In this document: one piece after another, positions 1 to 7,314 of the stretch
Layout of the letters: each line of letters starts with the position of its first letter
Position numbering within the stretch: position 1 is the stretch's first letter
Source of the DNA: DATEOR01 sp046733475
Lineage (GTDB): Bacteria > Actinomycetota > Thermoleophilia > Gaiellales > Gaiellaceae
Reading direction: 5' to 3'
Assembly: GCA_046733475.1 (NCBI GenBank)
Contig: JBKPPF010000066.1
Span: 1 to 24,300, forward strand
Length of the DNA stretch: 24,300 bases
Position numbers and translations under genes: made by a program
Notes under the pieces: model-generated
Database searches by the model: none
What the model saw: the letters and a program-made list of their open reading frames with translations, nothing else
Told to the model about the DNA's origin: nothing

Positions 1-1
1 C

Positions 2-334
2 GGCGACATCGAAGCCGCGCTCTCGCTGCTCACCAACGACGCGCGACTCACGATGCCGCCCCAACCACTCGAGTACCAGGGACGCGACGCAATCGCGGCG
101 TTCCTCTACCACCGCGCCGAGCTACGCGGCACGCCTCTCCGTGTCCTGCCGACCCACGCAAACACCCAGCCGGCGCTCGGCTGCTACCTCCCAGACGCGC
201 ACGCGCCGATCGCACGCCCCTACGGCCTGATCGTGCTGACCATCGAAGGCGACTCAATCGCAACGATCACCTGGTTCGCCGATACCGCCGTCTTTCCACA
301 CTTCCGGCTACCACCAACGCTGCCAACCTCCTAA
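2..334 (+). CDS. ECF sigma-70 factor, C-terminal SnoaL-like part (5' end outside window)
   Basis: The reading frame is open from base 2, so the gene starts upstream of the window. The visible 110 residues begin GDIEAALSLLTNDARLTMPP and continue with YQGRDAIAAFL, then end near ITWFADTAVFPHFRLP. This matches the SnoaL-like (NTF2-fold) extension at the C-terminus of a group of actinobacterial ECF sigma factors (the TIGR02960/SigG-like type), where 'DARFTMPP...YRGREAIAAFL' is characteristic. In that group the extension modulates sigma activity. The sigma2 and sigma4 regions that would prove the assignment lie outside the window. A stand-alone SnoaL-like protein is the main alternative. An internal ATG at 53 is in frame but would cut the domain, so it is not the start. 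Confidence 0.8.
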   Translation, partial: GDIEAALSLLTNDARLTMPPQPLEYQGRDAIAAFLYHRAELRGTPLRVLPTHANTQPALGCYLPDAHAPIARPYGLIVLTIEGDSIATITWFADTAVFPHFRLPPTLPTS

Positions 335-454
335 CCGACATCACGCGCGGGCAGTCCGCACGTTCGGACGTCGTTCGCACGCGCACGCCGACTTCGGGTT
401 GAGCGCGCCGAGCTCGATCGTCCCCATCGGTTCTGATCGCCGAAGGAGGCGGAG

Positions 455-550
455 ATGCCTGTGCGGACGGGAATAGTGGTGGGCGTAGACGTGGGCTCCG
501 TGCCGATGCAGTGCCGACGCGGTGGAGTTCCTCATCGTCCGACACCGTAG
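455..550 (+). pseudogene. 31-aa ORF with strong RBS, possible truncated universal-stress-protein start
   Basis: A near-ideal Shine-Dalgarno (GAAGGAGG, 442-449) lies 5 nt before the ATG. The product begins MPVRTGIVVGVDVGS and stops after 31 codons. The opening resembles the first strand and ATP-loop start of universal stress proteins (IVVGVDGS), but the homology fades after residue 15 and no later frame restores it. The reading is a decayed or chopped USP gene whose ribosome-binding site survives; a genuine tiny peptide cannot be excluded. The call rests on about 12 residues and is weak. Confidence 0.3.
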
Positions 551-622
551 CCGCGGCGCTGAGGGCGGCTCGCGGTCAACGGCACGAGCCGCTGCCGCGG
601 AAAGGGCCGCTCAGAAATGCCA

Positions 623-655
623 AAGTCCTGCGAAACCGCAAGGCCGACAGGACTT
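623..655. repeat. Stem-loop in gene-poor DNA
   Basis: The arms AAGTCCTG (623-630) and CAGGACTT (648-655) are perfect reverse complements with a 17-nt loop. No T-run follows on either strand, so it is not a standard intrinsic terminator. Its role is unknown. Confidence 0.4.
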
Positions 656-1055
656 GACGAGGCGACTCCCGATCCCTTCTGTCAAGCGATACAACGACGC
701 CTTGGCCAATTCGTATCCTGGCTGGTTACAGTTCAGGCAACGGAGCATCCCCGCGCTGATCCCGCAGGAGGCTCCCGGAGGTCCCCGGCCGCACCCCGAG
801 TCCCCGCAACACACGAGTACGGAAGCCCTGCTCTGGCCGGGAATCTCCGCCTTTCCCCGCTTAGCCCGGAAGAGACATAACGGGCCTGTCACGCCGGAGG
901 TCGTGGCAAGCGTCGCCTGCGGCTTCCTGCGTGCGATCGATGCGAAGACCGTGCGAACACCAGGTTGTCGTCGCATGACCATCTTCGGCGTTCAGTGTCC
1001 GCGAGACCGCATGAAAAGCGGCTCTTCCTGACCGCAGTGGACGTACGCGGACAGG

Positions 1056-1106
1056 GCTCCATCACTCGTAATGAAGGGGTCCCCGGTTCGAGTCCGGGCG
1101 TCGGCT
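1056..1106 (+). pseudogene. tRNA-Thr(CGU) 3' fragment
   Basis: The segment contains an anticodon arm with loop CTCGTAA (1065-1071; anticodon CGT at 1067-1069), a perfect T-arm (CCCGG-TTCGAGT-CCGGG) and the 3' acceptor strand CGTCGGC with discriminator T. The 5' acceptor strand (expected GCCGACG) and a D-arm are absent from the bases just upstream, so this is only the 3' part of a tRNA. The anticodon stem carries one mismatch. A 3'-only tRNA remnant is the usual scar of an element that integrates at a tRNA gene. The last 23 bases recur exactly at 14934-14956. Confidence 0.6.
1084..1106 (+). repeat. Direct repeat copy 1 (T-arm/acceptor end of tRNA), candidate att site
   Basis: Twenty-three bases from CGGTTCGAG to GTCGGCT are identical to 14934-14956, 13,850 bp away and in the same orientation. 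Part of the identity is expected of any tRNA T-arm, but the acceptor-strand portion (CGTCGGCT) is tRNA-specific. Confidence 0.55.
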
Positions 1107-1282
1107 CCTCATTTTGCAGGGCTTTCCGGTTGCGTCGGGCGTAACTCGCTTAATACGTGCGAACACCACGCGCCGATAGGTTGCTCGGGTGGTCGACAAT
1201 CAGGGTCGCGCGGGTTCCGAGACCAATGCGCGCGGCCACTCGCATGGCCTTGTTGTTCGCTAGAAATTCAGATCTAGAACGC

Positions 1283-1318
1283 CGAAGGAACCGGTCGGGC
1301 CGCCGACCGGTTCCTTCG
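1283..1318 (-). terminator. Terminator hairpin of the Ig-like/RTX gene
   Basis: A perfect 16-bp inverted repeat (CGAAGGAACCGGTCGG at 1283-1298, its reverse complement at 1303-1318) encloses a 4-nt loop. It sits 33 bp beyond the stop of the minus-strand gene at 1352. The U-tract on the minus strand is short, but the stem is very strong. Confidence 0.75.
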
Positions 1319-1351
1319 TAACTCTCGCCTCTAGCTAGTGTTGCGTAGCGC

Positions 1352-3400
1352 CTAGCAACTCTTGAGTGTGTCGTTGCCCGGCCCGCCGTCGCAGGTGTCG
1401 TTGCCGGGCCCGCCGTTCAGGAAGTCCGCTCCCTTCTGACCGAAGAGGTCGTCGTTTCCCTTCTGACCGAAGAGGTCATCGCCGCCCTTGCCTCCGCGAA
1501 TCTCGTCGCCTCCGCCGCCGCCTTTGGCCGTGTCGGCGCCGGCGCCGGCGAGAATCTCGTCAGCGCCTCCTCCTCCGAGGATGAGGTCGTTGCCGCCCTT
1601 CCCCTTGAGGAGGTCGGAGCCGCCCTTTCCGCAGATGATGTCGGGGCCGGAGGTGCCGACCAGGGTTTCGCCCGCCCCGGTTCCGACTACCTGGTTGCGA
1701 GAATCATTCTCGAACCCGGGACAACCCTCCTCGATCCACGTCTTCGTGGCCGTGTCGGTCGGCTCCCCGGCATTACAGACGCCGTTCTGCGGGTCGGAGT
1801 CGAGGCATGCGGTGATCGTGTCCACCCCGGCCGTGTTGTTCGTGTACGAGAACGTGGCGTCTCCGGTGTTGTCACTGACATCGGCGCCCGACCCCGGAGC
1901 CGGGGTACCCGTGCTGGTCACGGTGAACAGCACGGCACCGCCTGCGATGGGATCGCCGAACTGGTCGGTGACCAGCGCGGTGAGGAGGTGCGGCGTCAAC
2001 ACCAGGTTAGTCGCCGATGAAGGCGTGAGATCGACTGCCGTCGGTACCGGCTTCTCCCAGGTCTTCGTCGCCGTCGCTGTGAGCGCCTCTCCGGCGCAGG
2101 AGTTGTCGTGGTTTGCATCCACGCAGGCGGTGATCGTGTTCGTTGCCTCCGCATTGTTCGAGAAGGAGAACACGGCCTTGCCGTTGGCGCCGCTCGTGCC
2201 ATCGCCCGAGGCCGGGTTAGGCGTGCCCTCCGGGCTCACGGCGAAATGCACGTCGGCACCTGCGAACGGGTCACCAAACTGATCGTCCACCGTCGCCGTG
2301 AGGTCGTGCATCGACCCGACCGGGTTCGTCGCGGTCGGCGGAGCGAGCTCGATCGCGCTTGCCGTTGGGAGCTCCCACCTCTTCGTTGCCGTGTCGCACG
2401 TCGGCCCTGCTCCGAAACAGGCGGTGATCATGTTGACGGCCACGTCTGGGTTCGTGAACGTGAACTTCACCTGCCCGCTTGCGTTTGTGTTCGCCGTCAA
2501 CGAACTCGGCGTTGGATTGCCGCCGCCGGTGACGTCGATGTCGACCGTCACGCCCGCGACCGGATCGCCGAACTGGTCGACGACCGTCGCAGTCACCGTA
2601 TGGTCGTCGCCAGGATGGTTCACGGCGTCCGCGGGGGTCACCTCGATAGCCGAGGCGACGCGCTGTTGCCAGTCCTTCGTCGCCGTGTCCGTAAGCGCCT
2701 CTCCGGCGCAGGAGTTGTCGTGGTTTGCGTCCACGCAGGCGGTGATCGTATTCGTGGCTACCGTGTTGTTCGAGAACGAGAACACGGCCTTGCCGTTGGC
2801 GCCGCTCGTGCGCTCGCCCGACGCCGGGGTGGGCGTGCCGCCTCCGCCAACGGCGAAGTGCAAGTCCGCCCCTGCGAACGGTTCGCCGAATTGGTCGGTC
2901 ACCGTCGCCGTGACGTCGTGCGTCGATCCGACGGGGTTCGTTGCGGCTGCCGGAGTCAAGTCGATCGCGTCGGCGACGGGCACCTGCCAGACCTTCGTCG
3001 CCGTGTCCGACGTCTCACCCGCTCCACACGTCTGATTGACATTGACTTCCACGCACGCGGTGATCGTGTTCGTGCCGGCCGCGGCGTTCGAAAACGTGAA
3101 TGTCGCCTTGCCGTCCGCATCGGTGACGTCGTTACCCGCCGCCGGGGTCGGCGTCCCGTCCCCGGTCACTGCGAAGTGGATGCTTGCACCCTCGACAGGA
3201 CTCCCGTTGTCCGTCACGGTCGCCGTGACCGTATGATCTGTGCCCACGGCATTCGTGTCAGTCGCCGGTGTGAGGTCAATTGCAATCGTCGGCGTCTGAC
3301 CTGACGCCGACGGAGCAATGACGAAGAGGAGCGCCACGGCGGCGAGCAGTGTCGCCATCGCAAGCCACGACCTCCAGCGATGATTGGGTTGCGGACGCAT
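1352..3400 (-). CDS. Secreted Ig-like repeat protein with C-terminal RTX calcium-binding repeats
   Basis: The 682-aa product starts with a Sec signal peptide (positively charged start, hydrophobic residues 13-30, cleavage near ASG-Q at about 34). Five Ig-like domains of the invasin/intimin (Big_1) type follow at about 38-137, 143-245, 248-343, 347-449 and 453-556. Each runs from a 'TP..xTNxVG' strand through 'TVTDQFGDP.AGA' and 'F.F.N' to 'NTITAC...DTATK.W'. Residues 568-682 are glycine/aspartate nonapeptides of the RTX type (GKGGNDLI, GGPGNDT) ending CDGGPGNDTLKSC. RTX repeats bind calcium and fold outside the cell; Ig-like stalks commonly hold adhesive tips away from the surface. A Shine-Dalgarno (GGGAGGA) lies 9 nt before the ATG. 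There is no type I secretion locus, no sortase motif and no transmembrane anchor. The function as an adhesin or matrix protein is inferred. It is transcribed alone, divergent from the LAL regulator. Confidence 0.85.
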   Translation of the reverse strand: MRPQPNHRWRSWLAMATLLAAVALLFVIAPSASGQTPTIAIDLTPATDTNAVGTDHTVTATVTDNGSPVEGASIHFAVTGDGTPTPAAGNDVTDADGKATFTFSNAAAGTNTITACVEVNVNQTCGAGETSDTATKVWQVPVADAIDLTPAAATNPVGSTHDVTATVTDQFGEPFAGADLHFAVGGGGTPTPASGERTSGANGKAVFSFSNNTVATNTITACVDANHDNSCAGEALTDTATKDWQQRVASAIEVTPADAVNHPGDDHTVTATVVDQFGDPVAGVTVDIDVTGGGNPTPSSLTANTNASGQVKFTFTNPDVAVNMITACFGAGPTCDTATKRWELPTASAIELAPPTATNPVGSMHDLTATVDDQFGDPFAGADVHFAVSPEGTPNPASGDGTSGANGKAVFSFSNNAEATNTITACVDANHDNSCAGEALTATATKTWEKPVPTAVDLTPSSATNLVLTPHLLTALVTDQFGDPIAGGAVLFTVTSTGTPAPGSGADVSDNTGDATFSYTNNTAGVDTITACLDSDPQNGVCNAGEPTDTATKTWIEEGCPGFENDSRNQVVGTGAGETLVGTSGPDIICGKGGSDLLKGKGGNDLILGGGGADEILAGAGADTAKGGGGGDEIRGGKGGDDLFGQKGNDDLFGQKGADFLNGGPGNDTCDGGPGNDTLKSC
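2082..2200 (-). repeat. Intragenic direct repeat, copy in Ig-like domain 4
   Basis: This 119-bp segment aligns without gaps to 2694-2812 with about nine mismatches and a 35-bp exact run. It encodes most of the C-terminal half of Ig-like domain 4, including CVDANHDNSCAGEALT. Domains 2 and 4 are far closer to each other than to domains 1, 3 and 5, pointing to recent duplication or gene conversion. Confidence 0.8.
2694..2812 (-). repeat. Intragenic direct repeat, copy in Ig-like domain 2
   Basis: Partner of 2082-2200; it encodes the matching part of Ig-like domain 2. Some differences are synonymous, so the nucleotide identity is not simply protein constraint. Confidence 0.8.
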
Positions 3401-3980
3401 CGTCCGTTTTCCTCCCTCTTTCAGATTTTTGGAAGAGCCATGCGGTGCGCTCTTGACGGATCAGGTGTCGCCGGACCAGGCGGCCCGGGTCTTGCGCGAA
3501 GCTGCGGCTCCTTTCGCATGCCTTTTCTCCTGAAGGTTCAGTTGGCTCTAGACGGCGCGTGCAGTTCGGGTCCAACCGTCGCCCCCGAGGTCACCTCCTC
3601 TGCCGTGTGGGGGAGCAGTAGGCAACCACGATGACCGTCGCCGCGCACCGGGAAAACACCCAGTCTTGCCGTGCCTTCGACGAGCGCCTCGCTTCGCCAT
3701 GTTCCTCTTGATGCCCGCTCGACCTTTACTTGCGGTCGACGGCGACAACCGTGCTCACTGCCTACTGCCAGTCCGCATGGAATCTCCAGATAAAGGATGA
3801 ACCGGCACTTGACAATCGTTTAGGCGCGTGGAAGGTTCAATCCCCCAGAACCAAAGAAGGGGTCGTAAGGCATGGAGGAGCTTCTGGCGGACAGCTTTGC
3901 CTGAGAGAGCATCAACTCTCTGGCACGGTGCAAGCAGCGCAGTTTCTGCAGCACAGGATCCCGACGAACGGACGCCGGGG
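3401..3980. other. Divergent intergenic region with 5' regions of the Ig-like/RTX and LAL genes
   Basis: No supported gene is seen. The minus-strand gene's ribosome-binding site lies at its left edge. A consensus-like TTGACA (3809-3814, plus strand) could be a -35 element for the LAL regulator, but no good -10 lies 16-18 bp downstream. The LAL frame is open back to an ATG at 3828, but residues from there to 3980 resemble nothing in the family. Confidence 0.5.
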
Positions 3981-6764
3981 ATGCGCGGTGAGAAGCTTCT
4001 AGGGCGAGCACGCGAGCAAGCTCACATCGATCGGTTGATCGACGGTGCGCGCAAGGGAGACAGCGGCACGCTGATCCTTTCCGGGCCCGCGGGCATTGGA
4101 AAAACAGCGCTCCTTTCCTACGCCATGAGCGAGGTGACCGGCAGCGTAGTCCTTTCGGCGCGCGGCGTCGAGTCAGAATCCGAGCTGCCGTTCTCCGCAC
4201 TCTCAGAGCTCTTACGCCCGGTCAATCGCCTTCTGAAGTGCATTCCGAAACCTCAACGGGAAGCGCTGTCTGCCGCAATCGGACTTGCACCGCCGATACC
4301 GAGTGATCCCCTTACCACAGCGGTTGCGACGCTGAGCATTCTCTCCGCAGCAGCAGAGACGCAACCGCTTCTGGTGCTCATCGATGATGCGGACTGGGTC
4401 GATTCCGCCTCGTTGAACAACCTCGCCTTCGCTGCCAGGAGGCTTGGGGCCGAAGGAATCGCAATGCTGTTCGCCGCCAGAGAAAAACCGTCACCGCTGG
4501 CGATGGCGCGCCTCCCCGAGCTCGTCTTAGAGCCTCTTGAGGAGGCGACGGCCCGAGAGCTCGCCCGGCAAAGGCGTCCGACGATGATCCCTGATGTGCT
4601 AGCCGCGGTCGTTCAAACGGCCCAGGGTAACCCGATGGCAGTTCTGGAGCTAACGACCCTGCTTACTGACGCTCAGGCATTCGGGCAGATTCCGCCGCCC
4701 GACCCGCTGCCTCCCAGCGCAGCCCTGAGGGAAGTCTTTCGGCGCCAGATTGAGGAATTGCCGGAAGATCTCCTCGAAGGGGCTATCATTGCTGCCGCCG
4801 CGGGACCGGATGAGGGCGGCCTCGTCGCACAGGCGCTTGCGGCAAGCGGTAGATCGGAGCTGCTCGAGGATGCGGAGCGACGGGGTCTTCTAGCGCTGGA
4901 TGGAGAAATCCATTTTCGTCACCCACTCCTACGGTCAATTCTCTATTACGAGTCCTCAGCAGAGCAGCGAAGGAGTGCACATCGCGCGTTGGCCGACGCA
5001 TTCCCCGCCGACGATCGGAGCCTTCGCCGGGCATGGCATCTTGGGCTGTCGACTGGGGACCCGGACGAGCAGATAGCTGGAGCGCTCGCCGAAGCCGCGA
5101 TGGATGCTCGTCAAAGAAGCGGATACGGCGCCGCAGCACAAGCCTTCGAGCGAGCCGCGCGGCTCAGCCCGGATCGCGTAGTTCGATCTGAGCGTTTCAT
5201 CGAGGCGGCGCGTGATTTTCAGCTCGTCGGAAACCTCGCACGCGCATCCGAGCTGCTCACCGAGGCGCTGGCGTGTGAGCCGGAACCCGTTTTGCAGGCC
5301 GAGATCCGGCATCTTGAAGGTCGAGGTCAGATGCTCGCCGGTTCACCCCTGGAGGGCCATGCGACGATGGTGCAGGCCGCGAGCCTCATCGAAGGCGACG
5401 CTCCCGGGAAAGCGGCCACCGTCCTGGGAGAGGCCGCCTACGCCTCGCTGGGCATGGCCGAGGCTGAAATCGGCCTTGCGACTGCACGGAGAGCCATGGA
5501 GCTCGCCGAAACGGCGCAGGACGACTCGATCTTTCTCGCGACGATCGTACTCATGGAGGCGCTGGGGATGGTCGGAGAGAGGGAGCAAGCGGAGGCTCTG
5601 CTCGACCGATGTTTGCCTTTTCTGATCGAAGGCGATCCGATGCCTCAGGTGAGTTGGCTGATCCACGGGCCCGCGCTCGCGCTCATCTATTTCGAGCGAC
5701 ACGATGACGCCAGGCGACTATTGACCCGGTTCGTCGGAGCAGCGCGCGCGCGCAGCGCCCCCGGGATCCTGCCGCTAGCTCTCGCAGCGTTGGGAGAACT
5801 CGAATTCCGCGTGGGCAACTGGACGACCGGCCTGCTGAACGCATCGGAATCGGTTCAGCTCGCCGAAGAGACCGGCCAGCTGAACTTCCTCGCCTTCTGC
5901 CTCACGCTGCTCGCGCGGTTCGACGGCGTGCAAGGACGTGCCGAAGCGTGCAAAGAACATGCCCTTCGAGCTCATCAACTGGGAGAGACGGGGTACGGCC
6001 CCGCCGTGGGTTATCACGCTGACGCTGCACTGGCTCGGCTCGCCGTAGGGGAAAGCGACTACGAGGAAGCCGTGCTCCTGCTCGAACCGGTCGAACAAGC
6101 ATCGATCGAGCGGGGGCTCGACGAACCAAACATGGTTCAGTGGGAACCAGACTTGATCGAGGCGTACGTCCACGAGGGCCGGCTCGACGACGCGCGTCGA
6201 TCACTCGCGAGATTGGAACGCCTCGCCGAGAAGACAGGAGGGGCCTGGACGAATGCCGTTGCCGCCCGGTGCCGAGGTTTGCTCGCGCATGACGACTCGT
6301 TCGAGGATGACTTCGAAACGGCTCGTGCTTTTCACTCTCGCGTACTGACACCTTTCGAGGCGGCGCGCACCGACCTCTGCCTGGGTGAGCGTCGCCGCCG
6401 CGTTAAACGCCGCTCCGAGGCTCGGATTCCACTCCGGTCGTCGCTGGAGACTTTCGATCGTCTATCAGCCGAACCGTGGGCGCGCCGCGCACGCGCCGAA
6501 TTGCGAGCAAGTGGCGCGACTCCGCGCTCGCAGGGCCGGTCTCCCTTGTCCGACCTCACGCCGCGGGAGCTGCAAGTGGCGCTCGTCGTCACAGACGGCG
6601 CCACGAACCGAGAGGCCGCTTCCGCGCTGTTCCTCAGTCCGAAAACAGTCGACTATCACCTACAAAACATCTTCAAAAAGCTCGGGGTGCGTTCACGTAC
6701 CGAGCTCGCGCGACGGCTCGATACCACGGGAGCTCCTGTTCCAGAAGCATCTGCGCCGTCTTGA
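3981..6764 (+). CDS. LAL-type LuxR-family transcriptional regulator with AAA ATPase domain
   Basis: The 927-aa protein has three parts. The first is an N-terminal STAND/AAA ATPase with Walker A GPAGIGKT (35-42) and Walker B LLVLIDDADWVD (130-141). The second is a long helical TPR-like middle. The third is a C-terminal LuxR helix-turn-helix (about 859-914: LTPRELQVALVV, then LSPKTVDYHLQNIFKKLGVRSRTEL). This is the MalT/LAL architecture, in which an inducer bound to the middle region drives ATP-dependent oligomerisation and promoter activation. I chose the ATG at 3981 because MRGEKLLGRAREQAHI is the usual family start; an in-frame ATG at 3828 would add 51 unrelated residues. The ribosome-binding site before 3981 is weak. 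It is a single gene divergent from the Ig-like/RTX gene, so it may regulate that gene, but nothing in the sequence proves this. The inducer is unknown. Confidence 0.88.
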   Translation: MRGEKLLGRAREQAHIDRLIDGARKGDSGTLILSGPAGIGKTALLSYAMSEVTGSVVLSARGVESESELPFSALSELLRPVNRLLKCIPKPQREALSAAIGLAPPIPSDPLTTAVATLSILSAAAETQPLLVLIDDADWVDSASLNNLAFAARRLGAEGIAMLFAAREKPSPLAMARLPELVLEPLEEATARELARQRRPTMIPDVLAAVVQTAQGNPMAVLELTTLLTDAQAFGQIPPPDPLPPSAALREVFRRQIEELPEDLLEGAIIAAAAGPDEGGLVAQALAASGRSELLEDAERRGLLALDGEIHFRHPLLRSILYYESSAEQRRSAHRALADAFPADDRSLRRAWHLGLSTGDPDEQIAGALAEAAMDARQRSGYGAAAQAFERAARLSPDRVVRSERFIEAARDFQLVGNLARASELLTEALACEPEPVLQAEIRHLEGRGQMLAGSPLEGHATMVQAASLIEGDAPGKAATVLGEAAYASLGMAEAEIGLATARRAMELAETAQDDSIFLATIVLMEALGMVGEREQAEALLDRCLPFLIEGDPMPQVSWLIHGPALALIYFERHDDARRLLTRFVGAARARSAPGILPLALAALGELEFRVGNWTTGLLNASESVQLAEETGQLNFLAFCLTLLARFDGVQGRAEACKEHALRAHQLGETGYGPAVGYHADAALARLAVGESDYEEAVLLLEPVEQASIERGLDEPNMVQWEPDLIEAYVHEGRLDDARRSLARLERLAEKTGGAWTNAVAARCRGLLAHDDSFEDDFETARAFHSRVLTPFEAARTDLCLGERRRRVKRRSEARIPLRSSLETFDRLSAEPWARRARAELRASGATPRSQGRSPLSDLTPRELQVALVVTDGATNREAASALFLSPKTVDYHLQNIFKKLGVRSRTELARRLDTTGAPVPEASAPS

Positions 6765-7314
6765 ACGACCCGACGCGGTCGCCTTCTCGGCGCGCGCCCG
6801 CAGCCGATCCGACGAAGGGTGGCCGAAGCCTGTGCCTCCGGTCTAACTTCAGCATCGCTGATCAACAAGTAGACCCTCGCCGGAGGTGCTTCGCTCCATC
6901 GTGCCGTCGCGCGCGGGTGTTCGAGCCGTTGCACTGAGTCTCGCGATCCTCGCCGTAGCGGCCGGGGCATAAGCGTCGATCTACGTCGCAAGTGGAAGCG
7001 TTGCTCTTCTCGCCGACCTCATCCACAACGTCGGCGACGCGCTGACCGCGGTGCCACTCACGATCGCCTTCTTCCTCCGAAACGCACGAGCGGAACGCTG
7101 GCCGCTGAAGATCGCGAGAACGACGGCGAGCCCGCGCTGGCCCTCGATAACGGCCCCCGTTCCCCCTGAGTTGCTCTCCACACTCTCCGCTCGGTTGCAG
7201 GTCGTGGCGAGCGACGCCGGCGCGTAGGAGCTCGGCGCCCGCTCCGGCCGTATGGTTTCTTCCATGTCCGCTCCGGTTTCGACTAGACGGGTCAGCCGGG
7301 GCGGGCCTCCGACT
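6765..7314. other. Spacer between convergent genes, contains CDF relic
   Basis: The LAL gene ends at 6764 and the minus-strand cyclase gene ends at 7315. Apart from the cation-efflux relic at 6901-7101 no intact gene is seen. I found no clear terminator hairpin for either neighbour here. Confidence 0.5.
6901..7101 (+). pseudogene. Fragment of a CDF-family (CzcD-like) cation efflux transporter
   Basis: In one frame the translation reads GVRAVALSLAILAVAAGA, an in-frame TAA (6970-6972), then ASIYVASGSVALLADLIHNV, followed by GDALTAVPLTIAFFLRNARAERW. The core SGSVALLADxxHNxGDALTAVPL is the TM2 signature of cation diffusion facilitators, whose HN..D residues bind zinc. The stop falls where relatives commonly have Gln, so a single CAA-to-TAA change would explain it. 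No upstream start and no downstream TM3-TM6 or cytoplasmic domain remain, so the gene is also truncated at both ends. This is a decayed remnant with no expected product. Confidence 0.7.

Larger units (their letters stand above)
335..1351. other. Gene-poor stretch after the sigma factor
   Basis: No ORF here has convincing family motifs or codon pattern. The stretch holds a short aborted ORF with a good Shine-Dalgarno (455-550), a stem-loop (623-655), a tRNA 3' fragment (about 1056-1106) and the terminator of the downstream minus-strand gene (1283-1318). The remainder, notably 560-1030 and 1110-1280, shows nothing recognisable. Confidence 0.6.

Noticed and set aside
611..982. 123-codon open frame on the minus strand containing CLNCNQPGYE and CRPCG
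   Set aside because: The two Cys pairs suggest a zinc ribbon, but the rest is unordered, there is no ribosome-binding site and no family is recognisable. It also crosses the 623-655 stem-loop.
1031..1106. A complete tRNA-Thr gene
   Set aside because: The bases where the 5' acceptor strand and D-arm should be do not pair or match; only the anticodon arm, T-arm and 3' acceptor strand can be supported.
1370..1700. Regularly spaced repeats that could suggest a CRISPR array
   Set aside because: They are degenerate 18/27-bp units encoding RTX nonapeptides in an open frame, without constant-length unique spacers. The same applies to 13060-13640. No cas genes are present.
2108..3304. 398-codon open frame on the plus strand opposite the Ig-like/RTX gene
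   Set aside because: The composition is Arg/Val/His-rich and periodic only because it mirrors the Ig-like repeats of the real gene.
3809..3841. Sigma-70 promoter for the LAL gene
   Set aside because: TTGACA is a good -35, but no acceptable -10 follows at 16-18 bp, so it is mentioned only in the intergenic entry.
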